A DNA stretch of 64,000 bases from contig OZ023274.1 of the NCBI GenBank assembly GCA_964007475.1, positions 5,022,001 to 5,086,000 on the forward strand, given 5' to 3'. Shown here piece by piece: positions 38,101-50,550 of this stretch. How positions within the stretch are numbered: position 1 is the first letter of the stretch; every line of letters starts with the position of its first letter. Position numbers and translations under genes: made by a program. The DNA is from Hybos culiciformis. Lineage: Eukaryota; Arthropoda; Insecta; Diptera; Hybotidae. A model generated the notes under the pieces. That model saw only the letters and a program-made list of their open reading frames with translations. It did not search any database and was not told the DNA's origin.

Positions 38101-41100
38101 AACCAATAGAGTCAGAAGAGGGCGACAAAAAAAAATATAAAATTAAAAATAAGAACAGTAGAAAATAAAAAAAAAGATTTTTATTTGACAATTTTTTTTT
38201 TTAATGAAATTAAAATTTTGAATGCTTAATTTTAATTAATACATATTAATTAAAACAAAAACATTTTTCTTTAATAAAATAATTAACTTTGAATCAGTTT
38301 TTTTCGTCGTATAAATCGTAAGTTTTGAAAGAAATTTTTTTTTTTTACTTTTTTTATTATTTCAAACTCATGATTTTCTTTACAAAATTTTTTTTTTTAC
38401 TAACAATTGAAATTTGTTTTTCAATTCATAGATAAATCTACAATAAATTTATAAACAAACAAATAATAATAATAATAATCTTAATATTTATTTTTTTTTA
38501 AATAATATTAAAAACAAATATTATGTTTTATTAGTTTTTGATATTGTTAATATTCAAATTTTTCTATTTTTTCAATTTAATTTTCATTTTAATATCAAAA
38601 ATTATTTTATTGTAATTTAACCTAAAAAAAAAAATTAAATAAATTATATCATTTAATGTAATTTTGGGTCAAACGACATAATGGTAATTTAACAGATTAA
38701 CAGATAAACGTAGTAGGTAAACAAAATACGTAGATAGCGAAAAAAAAATTCAGTAGAGGTATGCTCATACCTAGTTGCCATTTCAGCACTTTTAGTGCTA
38801 GATTTAGCACTTTTTTTTCGCCCTAGCACTTTCTTTTTTTTCAAAAAAGTGCTAGGAGTTATTTTAACACTTTTCTCTTAAATAGCACCTTTTTTTAGCA
38901 CATTTTAAGAATTCGAGTTTCTTTTATTTTGTCAGTGATACTGACATGTCACGTCATATCAAATATCTAATTTGAATGCCTTTTTAGACTGATGATAGTT
39001 AGTCATCTGTCTAATGCTTCGGTATTTTTTGCGTGGGTAAGATTTTTGATGGGTTTTATTTTTTTACCCGCTGTCTTATTGACATTTATTGCTTTATTGA
39101 CGTTTATTTCATTTAGCACTTTTTTTTAGCACCAAAAAAAAAAAAAAAATGCTTAGCACTTTTAAAGGGTGGGGGGGAGTGCTAAAGGTGCTAAACTGGC
39201 ACTTTTCAAAAAAAACCAAATGGCATCACTGGGTATGCTTTTCTCATTCGCTGAAACTGTATTTTTTTTCGTAAATTGAGTCTTAAAATAAAAAGTGTTT
39301 CGGTAAAGGAGGGGGGGGGGGGGGGCGGTTGCGGGCGCCTTCGATTTTTTTTTGTTTTACGTCCAGCTAATCGAAAAGTGGGTACCAAATTGTTATTTAT
39401 TCGCGCGAAAAAACATTTGTATTAACTTAAAAAAAAACAAATCTTAATAATTCAATAAGAAAGTGATTTTCGAAGGGAGTAGGTATTTAAAATGTTCACA
39501 TAATACATTTATACCTACCTACCAAATTGTAATTTTCACATGATTGTTATATACCTACCTACCTATTATTATAATAAAAATAATAAAAAAAAAGTTAAAA
39601 CAGGCGTTTGTAAACAAATTACACATTAAAAATTTTATGTTTCCCAGCTGAAGTCTCAAGTTTTGGATCAAAAACACAAAATCAGAAAAAAAAAAAAATT
39701 TCATATTTTTTTTTTTTATTTATAACAAATGTAGTTGTGCGCACATATACATTGAGATATCAAAACGTCATTTTGATAGTTCAAATTTTTTTTGCTGATT
39801 GTTGGTTGTGAGTGAAGTAAAAGCACAGTTTTATAAATAAGAAAACAAACTATTGTTTTGAAGAAGGAAAATTATTCTTTTATTGTTATTTTTGAAATTA
39901 ATATCTCGCGCTTTTTGTTTTATATAACTTGGTGGTATGTATATAATATGTTTACAATTATCTTAAGTTTATGATTTCAGTTTTTGGGGGTTTTGGCACC
40001 GCCTCTACCCCTTCAAGTTTCAGCCGATTCTGAGTAGGTCATCTGCATTATCTCCTTTTTTTTTTATATCTTAAAATTTTGAATTTTACAACAACAAACA
40101 AATTTCGATTCAGTTCTACTGTTTCTTGGACATCATACTATTGAATTTTTTTTTTTTTTTTTTTATATACCTATATTATATATTTCAAACCTCGAATTCA
40201 CTGAACAATGTGAAAAAGAGGTCGAGGGAATGAAAGCACAAAAAAGAATTCAGTGTCGCATTAAGTTAATTGTTCACCTACAAATTATTTTGATAATAAA
40301 TTTTTTATACATAGGTTGATTTGATATAGTGTTTTAATAATGCATTTTTTAAAGATATAATAAAAATTGCATCAGAGGTAGGTAGGTATATAATAATAAA
40401 TTTGTTAATTGTATTTTACAGATCTTATTATTAGTATGAATCATTTCAGGATACAAAAAAAAATAATGACTAAATCTCAATGTTCAATAAATAAAACTGA
40501 TTATTTTATTCTATTTCATTGCACATATTTAGTATTATTTTTTAATTGTAGTTAGTTTTATAAACGTTGAAGGATTGTTTAAATCTAGTTTATTTGTCCA
40601 AGGACTTGTCTAACAATATTCATACTGTAACTATCATCATGAAATTTCTCTTTTTAAAAATAAGATATTTTAGTTAAAATTGTTCATGACATTTTTAACC
40701 ATACACTTTCGAAAATCTTTACACATTATTCCATTTAATCAATTTATTTAAAATTAGGGAATATCTTTTTAATTCGAAATTTTTTGCTATCTTTGTGCGA
40801 AATAATCCAAGTGACGTTGTAGGTATATTTTAAATACAACCAGAATTTATTTGTTTAAACAAAAATCTTTAAATAGCAAAAAAAAAAAGAAAAATTTTTA
40901 AATTAAATATTTCTTTTCTAAATTTACAGAAGAAAACGAAAAACCAGCTGATTTAAATCAAAGAGTTATTTTTAAATCAAAAATAAAACCTATTGATGAA
41001 AATTCAGTAAAGGAATCATCAGCAAGCAGCAGTAAAAAGGATAAAAAAATAAAAGTGAAAAAAACCAAAGAATTAAAAAATAAATTATCGTTTAACGACG

Positions 41101-41129
41101 AAGAAGAAGAAGAAGAAGATAATATTTAA
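32162..41129 (+). CDS. KIAA1143-homolog protein, four exons
   Basis: Conserved small eukaryotic protein of unknown function, matched by comparison with remembered human KIAA1143 (154 aa). Exons 32162-32275, 35063-35156, 35223-35276 and 40930-41129 join in frame to 462 nt, 153 aa. The N-terminus MSNRKRNISYIKPQDPTFLR aligns with MSKRNQVSYVRPAEPAF. The middle KPQVVVLKEGDL aligns with the PQVVVLKKGDL signature, and RVIFKSK with RIIYRKP. The C-terminus is a Lys-rich stretch ending SFNDEEEEEEDNI, like SFDNEDE. No membrane segment or catalytic motif is visible and the protein is probably disordered. Introns are 2.8 kb, 66 bp and 5.7 kb; the two long ones carry transposon insertions. It is divergent with mle. 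Confidence 0.93.
32827..33371. mobile_element. 545-bp MITE with TTA target duplication, in intron 1 of the KIAA1143 gene
   Basis: The left end AGGCCGGTATTCAACTGAAG and the inverted right end AGGTCGGTATTCAACTGGAG match at 18 of 20 positions. TTA flanks both ends (32824-32826, 33372-33374). The 3-bp TTA duplication is typical of PIF/Harbinger-mobilised MITEs. Inside, GATAAATTTTATCTTG and related GATAAA/TTTATC phrases recur in both orientations. No transposase frame. Confidence 0.8.
33431..33540. mobile_element. 110-bp foldback element with 6-bp flanking repeat
   Basis: The left arm TTATCCGTGAAAGAATTTTA pairs with the inverted right arm TTATCCGTGAATGGATTTTA, and the match runs on through TTTATTATAA to give a stem of about 40 bp around a short loop. 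CAAGTA flanks both sides (33425-33430, 33541-33546), consistent with a target duplication. It lies 60 bp beyond the MITE at 32827-33371. Confidence 0.75.
37716..37733. repeat. Poly-C run (18 nt)
   Basis: Uninterrupted C run in intron 3 of the KIAA1143 homolog, unusual in DNA this AT-rich. A GTC trinucleotide run follows at 37821-37835. Confidence 0.85.
38766..39231. mobile_element. Non-autonomous hAT-type element with perfect 8-bp duplication
   Basis: 466-bp element in intron 3 of the KIAA1143 homolog. GGTATGCT flanks it exactly on both sides (38758-38765, 39232-39239). The right end, inverted, begins CAGTGATGCCATTTGG, a typical hAT end; the left end is CATACCTAGTTGCCATTT, a diverged version. 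The interior is built from many copies of TTTAGCACTTTT and its complement in both orientations. No transposase frame. Confidence 0.85.
39311..39325. repeat. Poly-G run (15 nt)
   Basis: G run followed by the GC-rich phrase CGGTTGCGGGCGCC, about 80 bp downstream of the hAT-type element. May be polymorphic or error-prone in assembly. Confidence 0.8.
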
Positions 41130-41185
41130 TAGTTTTTTTTCATAAATTGGTAAGTGAAGTTTTTTTATATGTATTGCTAATATTA

Positions 41186-41191
41186 AATAAA
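41186..41191 (+). terminator. Likely polyadenylation signal of the KIAA1143 homolog
   Basis: AATAAA 57 nt after the stop codon of the four-exon gene. Supported by position only; the hexamer is frequent in this background. Confidence 0.4.
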
Positions 41192-44100
41192 ATATTTAAA
41201 AAATATATAAATGTAATAATAGGCTTATATTAAAATGGACAAATTTTTTATCTGTTAGACAATGGTTCCAAAAAAAAGATAAAAATTGTTCAATCAAAAA
41301 ATTTAATTTGGAAAAATATTTTATTCGTTCTTTGACATTAACAGATATATTTATAAATGTTATGCATCGCTTCTTATTTTATTTCCTTGCACTGTTAATA
41401 TTTGTAAGAAACAGGATTTTCATAATTATACTGCAACAAAACTAAAATACAAAAAACCGACTAAACTTCCCAATTTAAAAAGCATATTCCTCTATAGAAT
41501 CAATAGTTTTGCGAAGAGTCTTCGAAAATTTGAGTAATTAATTATGGAATAAATTGCATGTTTTAGTTCTTCGAAAATATTCGGACTTATTAGATATTGA
41601 AACATTTGCTTATCTAAAAAGAAAAACGAAAACCAAATATTTGATGTGTAAATTCAATCGAACATTTATCAAATAGATATTAAAATATACCTATTCTTGA
41701 AGGAAATAGTTAAAAAAATATGTTTTAAGGTTTTTTTTATTTTGATTTCAATATTACATATTTATGTACATATATAAGTTATTTTCGACTTTTAATTTCA
41801 TTTATCGCGCATGACCTCTAAGTAATCCCCTTCGATCTAATTTTTTGAGTTCTATTTTCACTAACATTTTTTTACTTTTTATACATGTGTATACAATAAT
41901 ATATAAATAAATTTAAGTACGCTATTATTATTATTAAACATCAATTAAATAAAATTATAATCATTTTCACTGATTTTAAATCATATCTGCATAATTTTGT
42001 TAGATATTATATGATCGGCATATAGCAGATTTTTATTTATCATACATAATGTAATGTCTACCTTTTTTTTAATTAAAATTTTGAATAACATAATGTTGTT
42101 CATAGGTGTACATAAAAATATGTTTTCCAAAATAACCTAAATCTGACAATTATGATTATCAGAAATTAAATAATTATCAGATCATTTTTTCTCTTATATT
42201 AAATAGTCTAGATGTTAAATTTTTTATACTTTTTAAACTATTAAGTATTTTTAAAAAAATTCTTTTCTTTTTGTTTACAAAAAAGTTGTCATCAAATTTA
42301 ATTCTTATCCTCCCAGCAACTATTTAGGTATCAAAAAGTTTAATTTGTAAAAAAGAAAAATTAACCATTACATAAAAATAGAAAAAAAAAAATTGTTTTT
42401 GAAAGTTATGATACTTATTAAGTTCAAAACAAAAAATTATGCAATATCAGTACATTATTTTGAGGGTCGTTGATGTAGAAATGCTATTTTGTAAAATTTA
42501 TTACAAAACAACTACTTCGTTTTAGGCTTACAATAAAGTAAATTCATTTTGTATGTACAGTTGAACATATTCCATTATACATATTTTTATAGTCAACAAT
42601 ATGGATCTATTTTAAATTTATGTACATTTATTATGTGCATCAGTTTATAGGTGTATGATTTTGTACATTTGTATTGGTCATTTACTTAGTTCAGTATATA
42701 GAAAGGTCATACATATATACATAATATATGTATGGTACATATAGTACATTATACATAATAAAAAAAAAATTAATTTAAGACATGGTTTTCAATTATTCAT
42801 TTATGTATTTTTTTTTTATCTATACACATATTAAAAAAAGAATTTACTACTCTTATTTGAAAAAATTTTATAATTCGGAGAAAACACTATTATATTAGAT
42901 CTAGAAATTCTTTACTATATTTTTGCTTACCTTGAGTATTTGGTATCATTTTTTTTTTCGTAATACGCGATAAAGATAATACTAAAAAGTTAGTTAAATG
43001 AAATTCGTTTAATTTATTTTCTGTTCATCATATTTTGATAAAAATGTACTTATTTTATGTTACATAATTATAATGGCCAATGTTGTTTGTATTATTATAC
43101 TAGTACACGATTTTTTCAAAGTAAATATCTTTGTGTTTTTAATTCGAACTGATATTCGACTCATTTTTTGCACACACCCGTATTTTCGATGAAAATTCAA
43201 TATTCCACTGATTTCATCCTGTAGGTGATGCAATTTCATCGTTTGCTCAACATTTTCATTTAAATTACTTCATCGACTTAGAACAGATAGTTTTTGAATT
43301 TAAAATCTTAAGACGAAAATCAAAGTATTATTTATTTATTTATTTCATATACTTATTTAGAATTAACTACTATAAATAATAATTAATCAATTTAAATTTA
43401 CTTATATATATCGGAACAATTTTTTTCCAAAATCTCTACACAAAATCCTTAATTCTAAAATTTTTATTATTTCTTTGTATAGTTAAAAAAAAGTTTTTGC
43501 AATCAGCAATTTTTGATTTTCAGTTGTGTAATTTATATAGTAATTATATCAAAGAAAATTCCTTATATCAACCGTTTTTCTTCGAATTTCTTGATTTAAG
43601 ATTGGTCTAGTTCTACTAAGGACGAAATTTCATTTTTATAAATTCTTTCTGTCTTTTTTTTTTTTAAATTCTGCAAAAAAGTTTTTTTTTTCTTGTTAAA
43701 AGTTCTTTATTCTTATTGAAATAAATAAATTGTTATATTTAAGAAATTGTTATAAATAAATAAATTATTTGTATTTTGTTTGTTTGTTTGTATTTGTGCA
43801 TTAAATAAATTAAATAATTATTGCTTAAAGTGCTCTGTTAAACAGGCACTTTAAATTCTAATGAATTAATAATTACAAAAATTTCCTATTTCTCTTGAAA
43901 TTTTTTTACAGCTTTACGTACCAGTTTATGACATTATATCTCTTAAATACATACCATATTTTCATTAGAAACTAGTTTTTATAGGTTTTTGCAATGAACA
44001 GCAAATGAGAATTAACCGACATGAACACACAGTTCAGATTATTTGTGAATGCCGATAATTGATTGGTTCTAAAAGCAGACTATAATTTTGTTAGACTCTT

Positions 44101-46228
44101 AAAAAGATTATTAAAGTTGAATTTTGATTTTATAATTAAATTTGAATTCTGTTTTTTCGAAGTAAAGATTTTCTAGGTTCAATTCTACTAAGCAACCTAA
44201 TTTTACTGAGCAATCGATCTTAGATGTTTCTTATTAAAGATACAATTAAAATATATTTTATTATCGTAAGAGAAATCAGCGAATCAATTTTATTTTATTA
44301 AAAAATTTCTTTACAAATAATGAACAATTAATTGTTCATACTTTGTTTTTAAAAATATATCCTAATCAATAATACATACATACATTATGTACTTGTACAT
44401 ATATATGTAAAAAATTAAAATTTTCATTTTGAAAAGGAAATTCAATCATAAAACAAACAGCTTTATCTAAAAAAAGGTAATGTCATAATGGGAGAGAATA
44501 AAATGTTATATTTCAGATACTTCCCACCATCAAAATTTATACTGAGAATGACAGAAAAAATATTCAACATTAAGTTTAGCGTCTTTGTGTTATCTCGCTA
44601 TTTTCTTCGTCTATTCGATTTTTTCATTAAAAAATCATACTACGCTCACATTAATGTATTAGTAATTTATGTAAATGTGTATTGTGAGTGTAGCATAAAA
44701 TATTTAAAGAAATTCGAAACTCTATCTATATGATGTCGTATTAAATACCTTTTTCAATAAAATTTAATTTCTTCAAGTTTATTTTAGGTTAAAAAATTAA
44801 ATAATTTGGAAACACTTAAGTTTTTGTAGTAATATGGTAAGAAATAGTTTTGTTTTGCTATTACCTAATATTTACAAAACGATTGAAGGTATATAGTATA
44901 TTTTGAACCGCTTATTTAATTTGATATGTTTTTAAATGGTTTCTTTAAATAAAATTGTCCTTAAAGTTTTTCCTTTTTTATTTTAATTCTGCAGGCTTTT
45001 GAAAGTTCTTGAACATTGGGAATTCAATTAAAAATTTAATGTCAGATAATGCTGAATATTAATTAAATAAAGTGTAAAAATTTAATTTACGAACTGATTT
45101 GACGAGAGTTCCTATCAAAAAAGAATTAAATCAAAATATTCATCACCTTAAAAAATTAATTGAAATTGAACAACAGAATACTTAAAAATTATATTCATTG
45201 ATTTCAAAATAAGTTCTTTGACGTAAATTCATTTTTACTTAGAAATTTGTAAAATAAATAAAAAAATATATCCTTTTCTGTATGCCCTGAAAAAAAAACA
45301 AAATCCAGTTCATTTCTCTTTTGTAAAAATAATTTTTGTTCCTATATATACTTTGTTGACTAACATTATGCCATAAAGACGGAGCATAAATGTTTATCTA
45401 GCTGTTCTTTTATATTTTATTTTCCATATTTAAAAATTAATACTACATGATTCAAAAACTAAAAAATTAAAATTATCAATTTGATTTGAGTTGGTGTTCC
45501 TTCTATCAGGTTCATTATTTGCAATAAATAAGTATTAATCCGGCTCTGGTTTAAACTAAAGCGCAAAGTACAGTCAATTTTGTTTTTTTTTTCTGCATAG
45601 AATGATGCCTATATGTGTATTTCTTCAGGCTAAAATTAATTAGGTGACATAAAAGGTTGTTGAGAAGGGAAGGCAAAAAGGTGTATTCTCTTATGTAAAA
45701 AGTAAAGTAAATACATATAAATGAAAGCTACTATGTAAAAATTTCAATTTTTTAATAGTTTTCATATGTAGAAGGTAGGCTCTCTATATACATACATGTA
45801 TGTATAATATTATAGGTAAATAGAAATGAAATCATTTATAAAATATTGATTTTAGAGATTTTCAAAAAAAGTGGAGATACTGAAAATTTGAGGAAGAATG
45901 AGTAGAAAAAGGTGTCACAGATAAATGAGAATTTTTAATGTAATTAATTATATTCTAATGAGACCAATATGTTGGACATTGTCCCAAATAAATGATGGTA
46001 TCCTCGTTTTTATCTTAATTACCAGATATTCAAGCATCATCATATTGAATTCAAATTATATTAATTTATAACTAACATTTTATTCTTGTCTTTAAAAAAA
46101 AAAACTTATACGAAATTTATTCAAATTTATTTTCTACGGCTCAAGAAAGATATTGAACTAAAAAATCAAAAAGTTTTGATTATTTCAAAAGTCATCTCAG
46201 TCCAAACTTTTCTTTTTTTTTTCTTTCC
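41192..46228. other. Non-coding interval between the KIAA1143 homolog and USB1
   Basis: No gene, transposon ends or RNA gene seen in this AT-rich stretch. The 81-codon plus frame at 44488-44733 has low-complexity composition and no recognised motif. Confidence 0.55.
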
Positions 46229-46312
46229 AGGTCACTTGACATGACAAAGATTCAATTTGGAATTATTTCAGAACAAGATATTTTTTTTAATATTCGAAAT
46301 TTAGACATTTGA
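46229..46312 (+). promoter_or_regulatory. Possible 5'-UTR splice acceptor and short upstream ORF before USB1
   Basis: A pyrimidine tract ending TTCTTTCCAG (AG at 46229-46230) precedes the USB1 start by about 110 nt and could be the acceptor of a 5'-UTR intron. Between it and the start codon an ATG at 46241 opens a 23-codon upstream ORF closing at 46312, out of frame with USB1. Both are inferred; no upstream exon was located. Confidence 0.35.
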
Positions 46313-46341
46313 TTTTTGTGATTTTTATTTATACTTCTGTT

Positions 46342-47091
46342 ATGTCTTTAGTAACATATAGTTCGACTTCTTCATCTGAAGAAACTGGTGATGAAACTCC
46401 ACCTAAAAAAATAATAAAATTAGAAAATCCCTTTAAGAATTTGCAGAAACCAATTTCGAAAACAGATATCGAAGTTGAAGATAATCCAGCCGACCATGAC
46501 GGCAGAATTCGCTCATTTGAACATGAAAGAGGTATTTGGGCTACTTATGTTTACATAAAAGTCAACTTAGATGGTATGAAATTCATTCAAAATGAAATTA
46601 AATCAAAATTTACAAATATTGAATTCAAAGATTCTGAAGATATTCATTTAAGTTTAACGAAAACTTTAATTTTACGTCATCATATGATAGAATCATTTGT
46701 CAAATCAATACGCGACGAATTGAGTAATATTAGAAATTTTCCACTAAACTTTAATCAAATCGGTATTTATTGTAATGAAAAAAAAACTAGAACATTCATT
46801 GGTTTAACGGTAGAAAAATTATTTGCAAAAAAATTAGAAAATATTTTAGAAAAATTAAATATAATTTGTAATGATTATAAATTAGAGAAATTTTATGAAA
46901 ATCCTTCTTTTCATGCTAGCATTTTATGGTGCATAGGCGATCAAATTGAAGAGATTAATGAAAAATTACCCTTACTTCAAAATATATTGACCAGTTATTT
47001 GATTAAAGACTTAAGTGAGTTTAGTATGGAAGTTGAAACAGTGTATTGTAAAGCTGGCAATAAATTATTTTCATTCTCTTTGAAAGTTTGA
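46342..47091 (+). CDS. USB1: U6 snRNA phosphodiesterase USB1 (Mpn1), 2H family
   Basis: 3'-5' exoribonuclease of the 2H phosphoesterase family that trims the oligo(U) tail of U6 snRNA in the nucleus and protects it from decay (family knowledge). The 249-aa protein (human 265) has the two catalytic motifs HLSLT (H102, S104) and HASI (H191, S193). Family signatures include GRIRSFEHERGIWATYVY, LRHHMIESFV, KKTRTFIGL and KAGNKLFSFSL. The start was placed at 46342 (MSLVTYSS), matching the MSAAPLVGYSSSGSE-type N-terminus of the family. An in-frame ATG 33 nt upstream would add a hydrophobic MIFVIFIYTSV with no family counterpart. The coding region has no intron, and AATAAA follows 52 nt after the stop. 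Confidence 0.95.
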   Translation: MSLVTYSSTSSSEETGDETPPKKIIKLENPFKNLQKPISKTDIEVEDNPADHDGRIRSFEHERGIWATYVYIKVNLDGMKFIQNEIKSKFTNIEFKDSEDIHLSLTKTLILRHHMIESFVKSIRDELSNIRNFPLNFNQIGIYCNEKKTRTFIGLTVEKLFAKKLENILEKLNIICNDYKLEKFYENPSFHASILWCIGDQIEEINEKLPLLQNILTSYLIKDLSEFSMEVETVYCKAGNKLFSFSLKV

Positions 47092-47143
47092 AATATTTAT
47101 TAATATTTATTCGATGTACTGTGGATATATGTTTAAAAATTGA

Positions 47144-47149
47144 AATAAA
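47144..47149 (+). terminator. Likely USB1 polyadenylation signal
   Basis: AATAAA 52 nt downstream of the USB1 stop codon. Confidence 0.45.
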
Positions 47150-49754
47150 AAACTATGTTATACGATTATTATAATAAATGCATATCATTAATTTTTCTTC
47201 TTTTCGAACTTTATGTAAATTGGTTTATAATTCGTTTTGTTAGATTCTTAAAAAACTGCAAGTTCTTTGGAAATAATTCCGAAATTTCTCTAATAAAAAT
47301 AATTTTAATCCTTAAATTAAATACTTAAAATGATATATTTAAGTAAATTGTTGACGAATGTATTTAAAAAATATTTAATGGATTCAATATGTAATAATTT
47401 TAAATTTATTATTTATCAAAATTTTTATTGTTTTGACAATTTAAAAAATAAGATCTCGAGTGTAGTAAAAGCTTGATACATAAAATTGAATAAATATTTA
47501 TTGGTTTTTCTAGATTGTTTTTTTTTTTATTTATTTTTAATTTTACATAACAATGTTCTATAAAATAATGCTGCTTTTTTATTGTATTAACACTTAAATC
47601 CCTGTCATTGTGAATACGGATTACTTATCGATTTATAATATATGATTGGAAAATTTAAAAATCATTTATATGGTTAAAATAGTCAAAAATATATAATTTA
47701 TTTTTAATTTTTCTCTAGCCTTAATTGATCATATTTTGCTGATTCTTTTATCTTTTATAATTTATTTTCATTTGAATTTGGTACGATGTCTACTTATTAA
47801 AGTTTTTAAATTTTTTATTTTTAAACTTTAGTACAAAATTATTTCACCATATTTTTTTTTTGTTTTAAAAGTTATATTGCTGATTATATGTATTTATTTA
47901 TTTTTTTTGCAACTACTTTTTTTATTACAAGATATTTTTCAATGTTAATCATTGATAAAATGTTAGAATATTTCTTTTTATTTATGCACATCAACTTTTC
48001 TTGAGTTGAAAATAAATAAATAAATAAAAGATCTCTATTCATTACAAATGATGCCTCCGATGCACATAATCATTGTACCTTCCTACTTGTCATTGTACCT
48101 TCCTACTTGTTATTTATGTTGCTAGGAATACATTTAAAATATATAGAGCGATTTGTCAATCAACAGGATCTTAAAATAAAGTACCAAGGTACTATCCTTT
48201 GAAATAAAACTTGTATAATATACACAAAAAATAAAATTACGAAAATATAATTTTGAGAGTTCAATTACCAAATTCCAAATTATTTTAATTTATAATTTAT
48301 TTTCAAAAATAAAGTGATGCACACTTTTAAAAGTATTCCCAAGTAAAGGGTAAATTTTTAAATAAAAGAAATGTAAATTTTATAATATCTTATGAAAGCA
48401 AGAATAAATAAAGAATGTATAAAATAAAAATAAAAATAGATAACATTAAAAATTTTACTTTTATGCGAATTGCATTGGTTTTATAGCCAACAACATTATA
48501 GCCAAAACAGGTTAAATATCCGAAAAGTCGTTAAAAAAATTTATCAATTAATTAATTGGTAAGAAATAATATTTCAATTAGTCGGGTAGAGTAATGATTT
48601 TTAAATGATTTTTGACTAGATCACTAATAATTATTTTTTAAGATAATTAATTTTATAACTACGATGATGTCTGTCTGTCTTTTCGTCTATAAAAAATATA
48701 AGTTTTTAATCGATTAAATGCAATAAATTTGTTGTTCACATAATCCAATCTTTTTTTTACTCAATAAGCTCTAATTTAACAATTTGAATGCTTATAATAT
48801 CACACTTACAGCTTTATTTATCATAAAAATGTACAAATTTTTATACACAACTTGAATTTTTGAAACTTCTTATCATAATTTTTTCTACAAATATTATGTA
48901 AAATCATACAATACAATATAGTAAAAAAAAATAATTAAAGCATAATTACATAATAAAATATATAAATGTATATACACTTAAAATAACTATTTATAATTAT
49001 TTCCTAGATATTTTTACCAATTCTTGTATAGGTTGAAAGTCATATTTGCATGACTTTTCTCCGTTATCTATCATACCATTAATACATAAATGCTAATTTC
49101 TAATACATACATTTTTAGTAGACACGAAGCAATAAAAAAAAACCCCCCTCTTACTATCAAATCTTACTTATTTTTCTTCTGAACCATAGAAAAAACAACA
49201 TATCTAACGTCTTCATTAAATGATTCAAAGAGAAATTGATCATTGTCGTCATCATAGCTAGTTACACTATAGATAGAACATAATTATTAGTGTGTATCCG
49301 TGAACGGCCATTTTGTGTAGATTAATCAAAAAAATAGAAATTAATTTTTTTTTTTTTTTTTTTCAATTTTGTCGCACCAGATGGTTCTGTAGATACTCAA
49401 CAACCTTACAATATACGCCTCTGCCAACAAGGTAATACGCCTGTGAATATTTTAAACCTTAAAGCCGTACCATTTAAATGTCTACAACAATGTTGTTGTA
49501 CAATTATCATGTGCGTTAAAAATAAAATTTAATCAGTTGATTTCAATGCTGACGTCATGTTGTTTAAGTAAATGGAATGTGCAACTCTGAAAGAAAAAAG
49601 TTCAAAAATAAAAGAAATATAATTTTTGTTAGTTTTTTTAAGAAAGAATCTTATTTTGGAAATAAGAAAATCTATAAAAAGATTTCATGCTAAAAGAATA
49701 AATTTAAATATTTGACTCTTGTTGACAGAACTATTGATTGAGCCGCAACCGATG
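47150..49754. other. AT-rich non-coding stretch downstream of USB1
   Basis: Nothing recognised apart from the 20-bp tandem duplication at 48071-48110. Confidence 0.55.
48071..48110. repeat. 20-bp tandem duplication
   Basis: CATTGTACCTTCCTACTTGT occurs twice in a row without a mismatch. Confidence 0.9.
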
Positions 49755-49762
49755 ACCTATAT

Positions 49763-50389
49763 CAGTGGTGTCCAAGTTACGGTCCGCATTTTTATCTGGC
49801 CCGTTTTGAATTTTATGATCAATATAACAAATTTTCTTAAAATTATATTTCTTTTTAAGAATTTAAAAAAAATATAAAATAAAAGTTTTCTTATAATTTG
49901 TTTATATTTATTATACAGTAATAATTCTTAAACAGGAAAAAAACATATTCTTTTTTTTAATTTGGCTCTCAAGTAGCAAGAATACTGGATTACTTTTGTA
50001 TACAAATTCATGCATAATTAATTAGTAATTAGAAAAATATATTTTATTTTTTTACGTTTAAAGCTTGGATGTCTATTAAATTTAAAACGACAAGCTATTA
50101 GTTTTACAGACTCGAGATACTTTTCCAAAAAATATATATATTGACGCATTGTTGTGAAGTGAAGTGCCTATATTTTTAAATGAAATACAATGAACTAAAA
50201 TCATTCGGAATGAACAACAAACGTAAAATTCATAATAAAATTTTGTTCTTTTTTTTTTTAAAATATCAAAATATGTCATTTATTTGTAATATGTACAGCT
50301 AGGTTGAAAGAATGATTTTTAATATTTGGCCCCAAACTATCTGATGTTTTTTGAAACGGTCCGTGGCTATAAAAGATTGGGCACTACTG
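49763..50389. mobile_element. hAT-type non-autonomous transposon, 627 bp
   Basis: The left end is CAGTGGTGTCCAA and the inverted right end is CAGTAGTGCCCAA, with a further GGTCCG block inside each end. The flanks ACCTATAT (49755-49762) and ACCTGTAT (50390-50397) form an 8-bp target duplication with one later change. The ends match the CAGTGGTGTCCAA-type hAT family seen in many animals. The interior is AT-rich with only a 65-codon minus frame of no clear similarity, so it depends on a transposase elsewhere. Confidence 0.88.
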
Positions 50390-50520
50390 ACCTGTATTAA
50401 TAAAAATTATAAATTAGGTTATTTTTTTTTAAATCGAGCTTACTTCTTATTACAATTATTTTTTTAAATCTGATTATGTAATTTTTTTTTTGTATCCAAT
50501 ACTTTTTCCACTACCGTTTC

Positions 50521-50550
50521 AGCAACTTCCGTTGCAGCAACTTCCGTTGC
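50521..50550. repeat. 15-bp tandem duplication
   Basis: AGCAACTTCCGTTGC occurs twice head to tail; the unit is also partly self-complementary (GCAAC/GTTGC). Confidence 0.85.

Noticed and set aside
39206..39388. 60-codon minus frame with a proline run
   Set aside because: The Pro run is the poly-G tract read in reverse; the frame begins inside the hAT-type element.
50082..50279. 65-codon minus frame inside the hAT-type element
   Set aside because: Tempting as a transposase remnant, but no hAT catalytic or dimerisation motif is visible.
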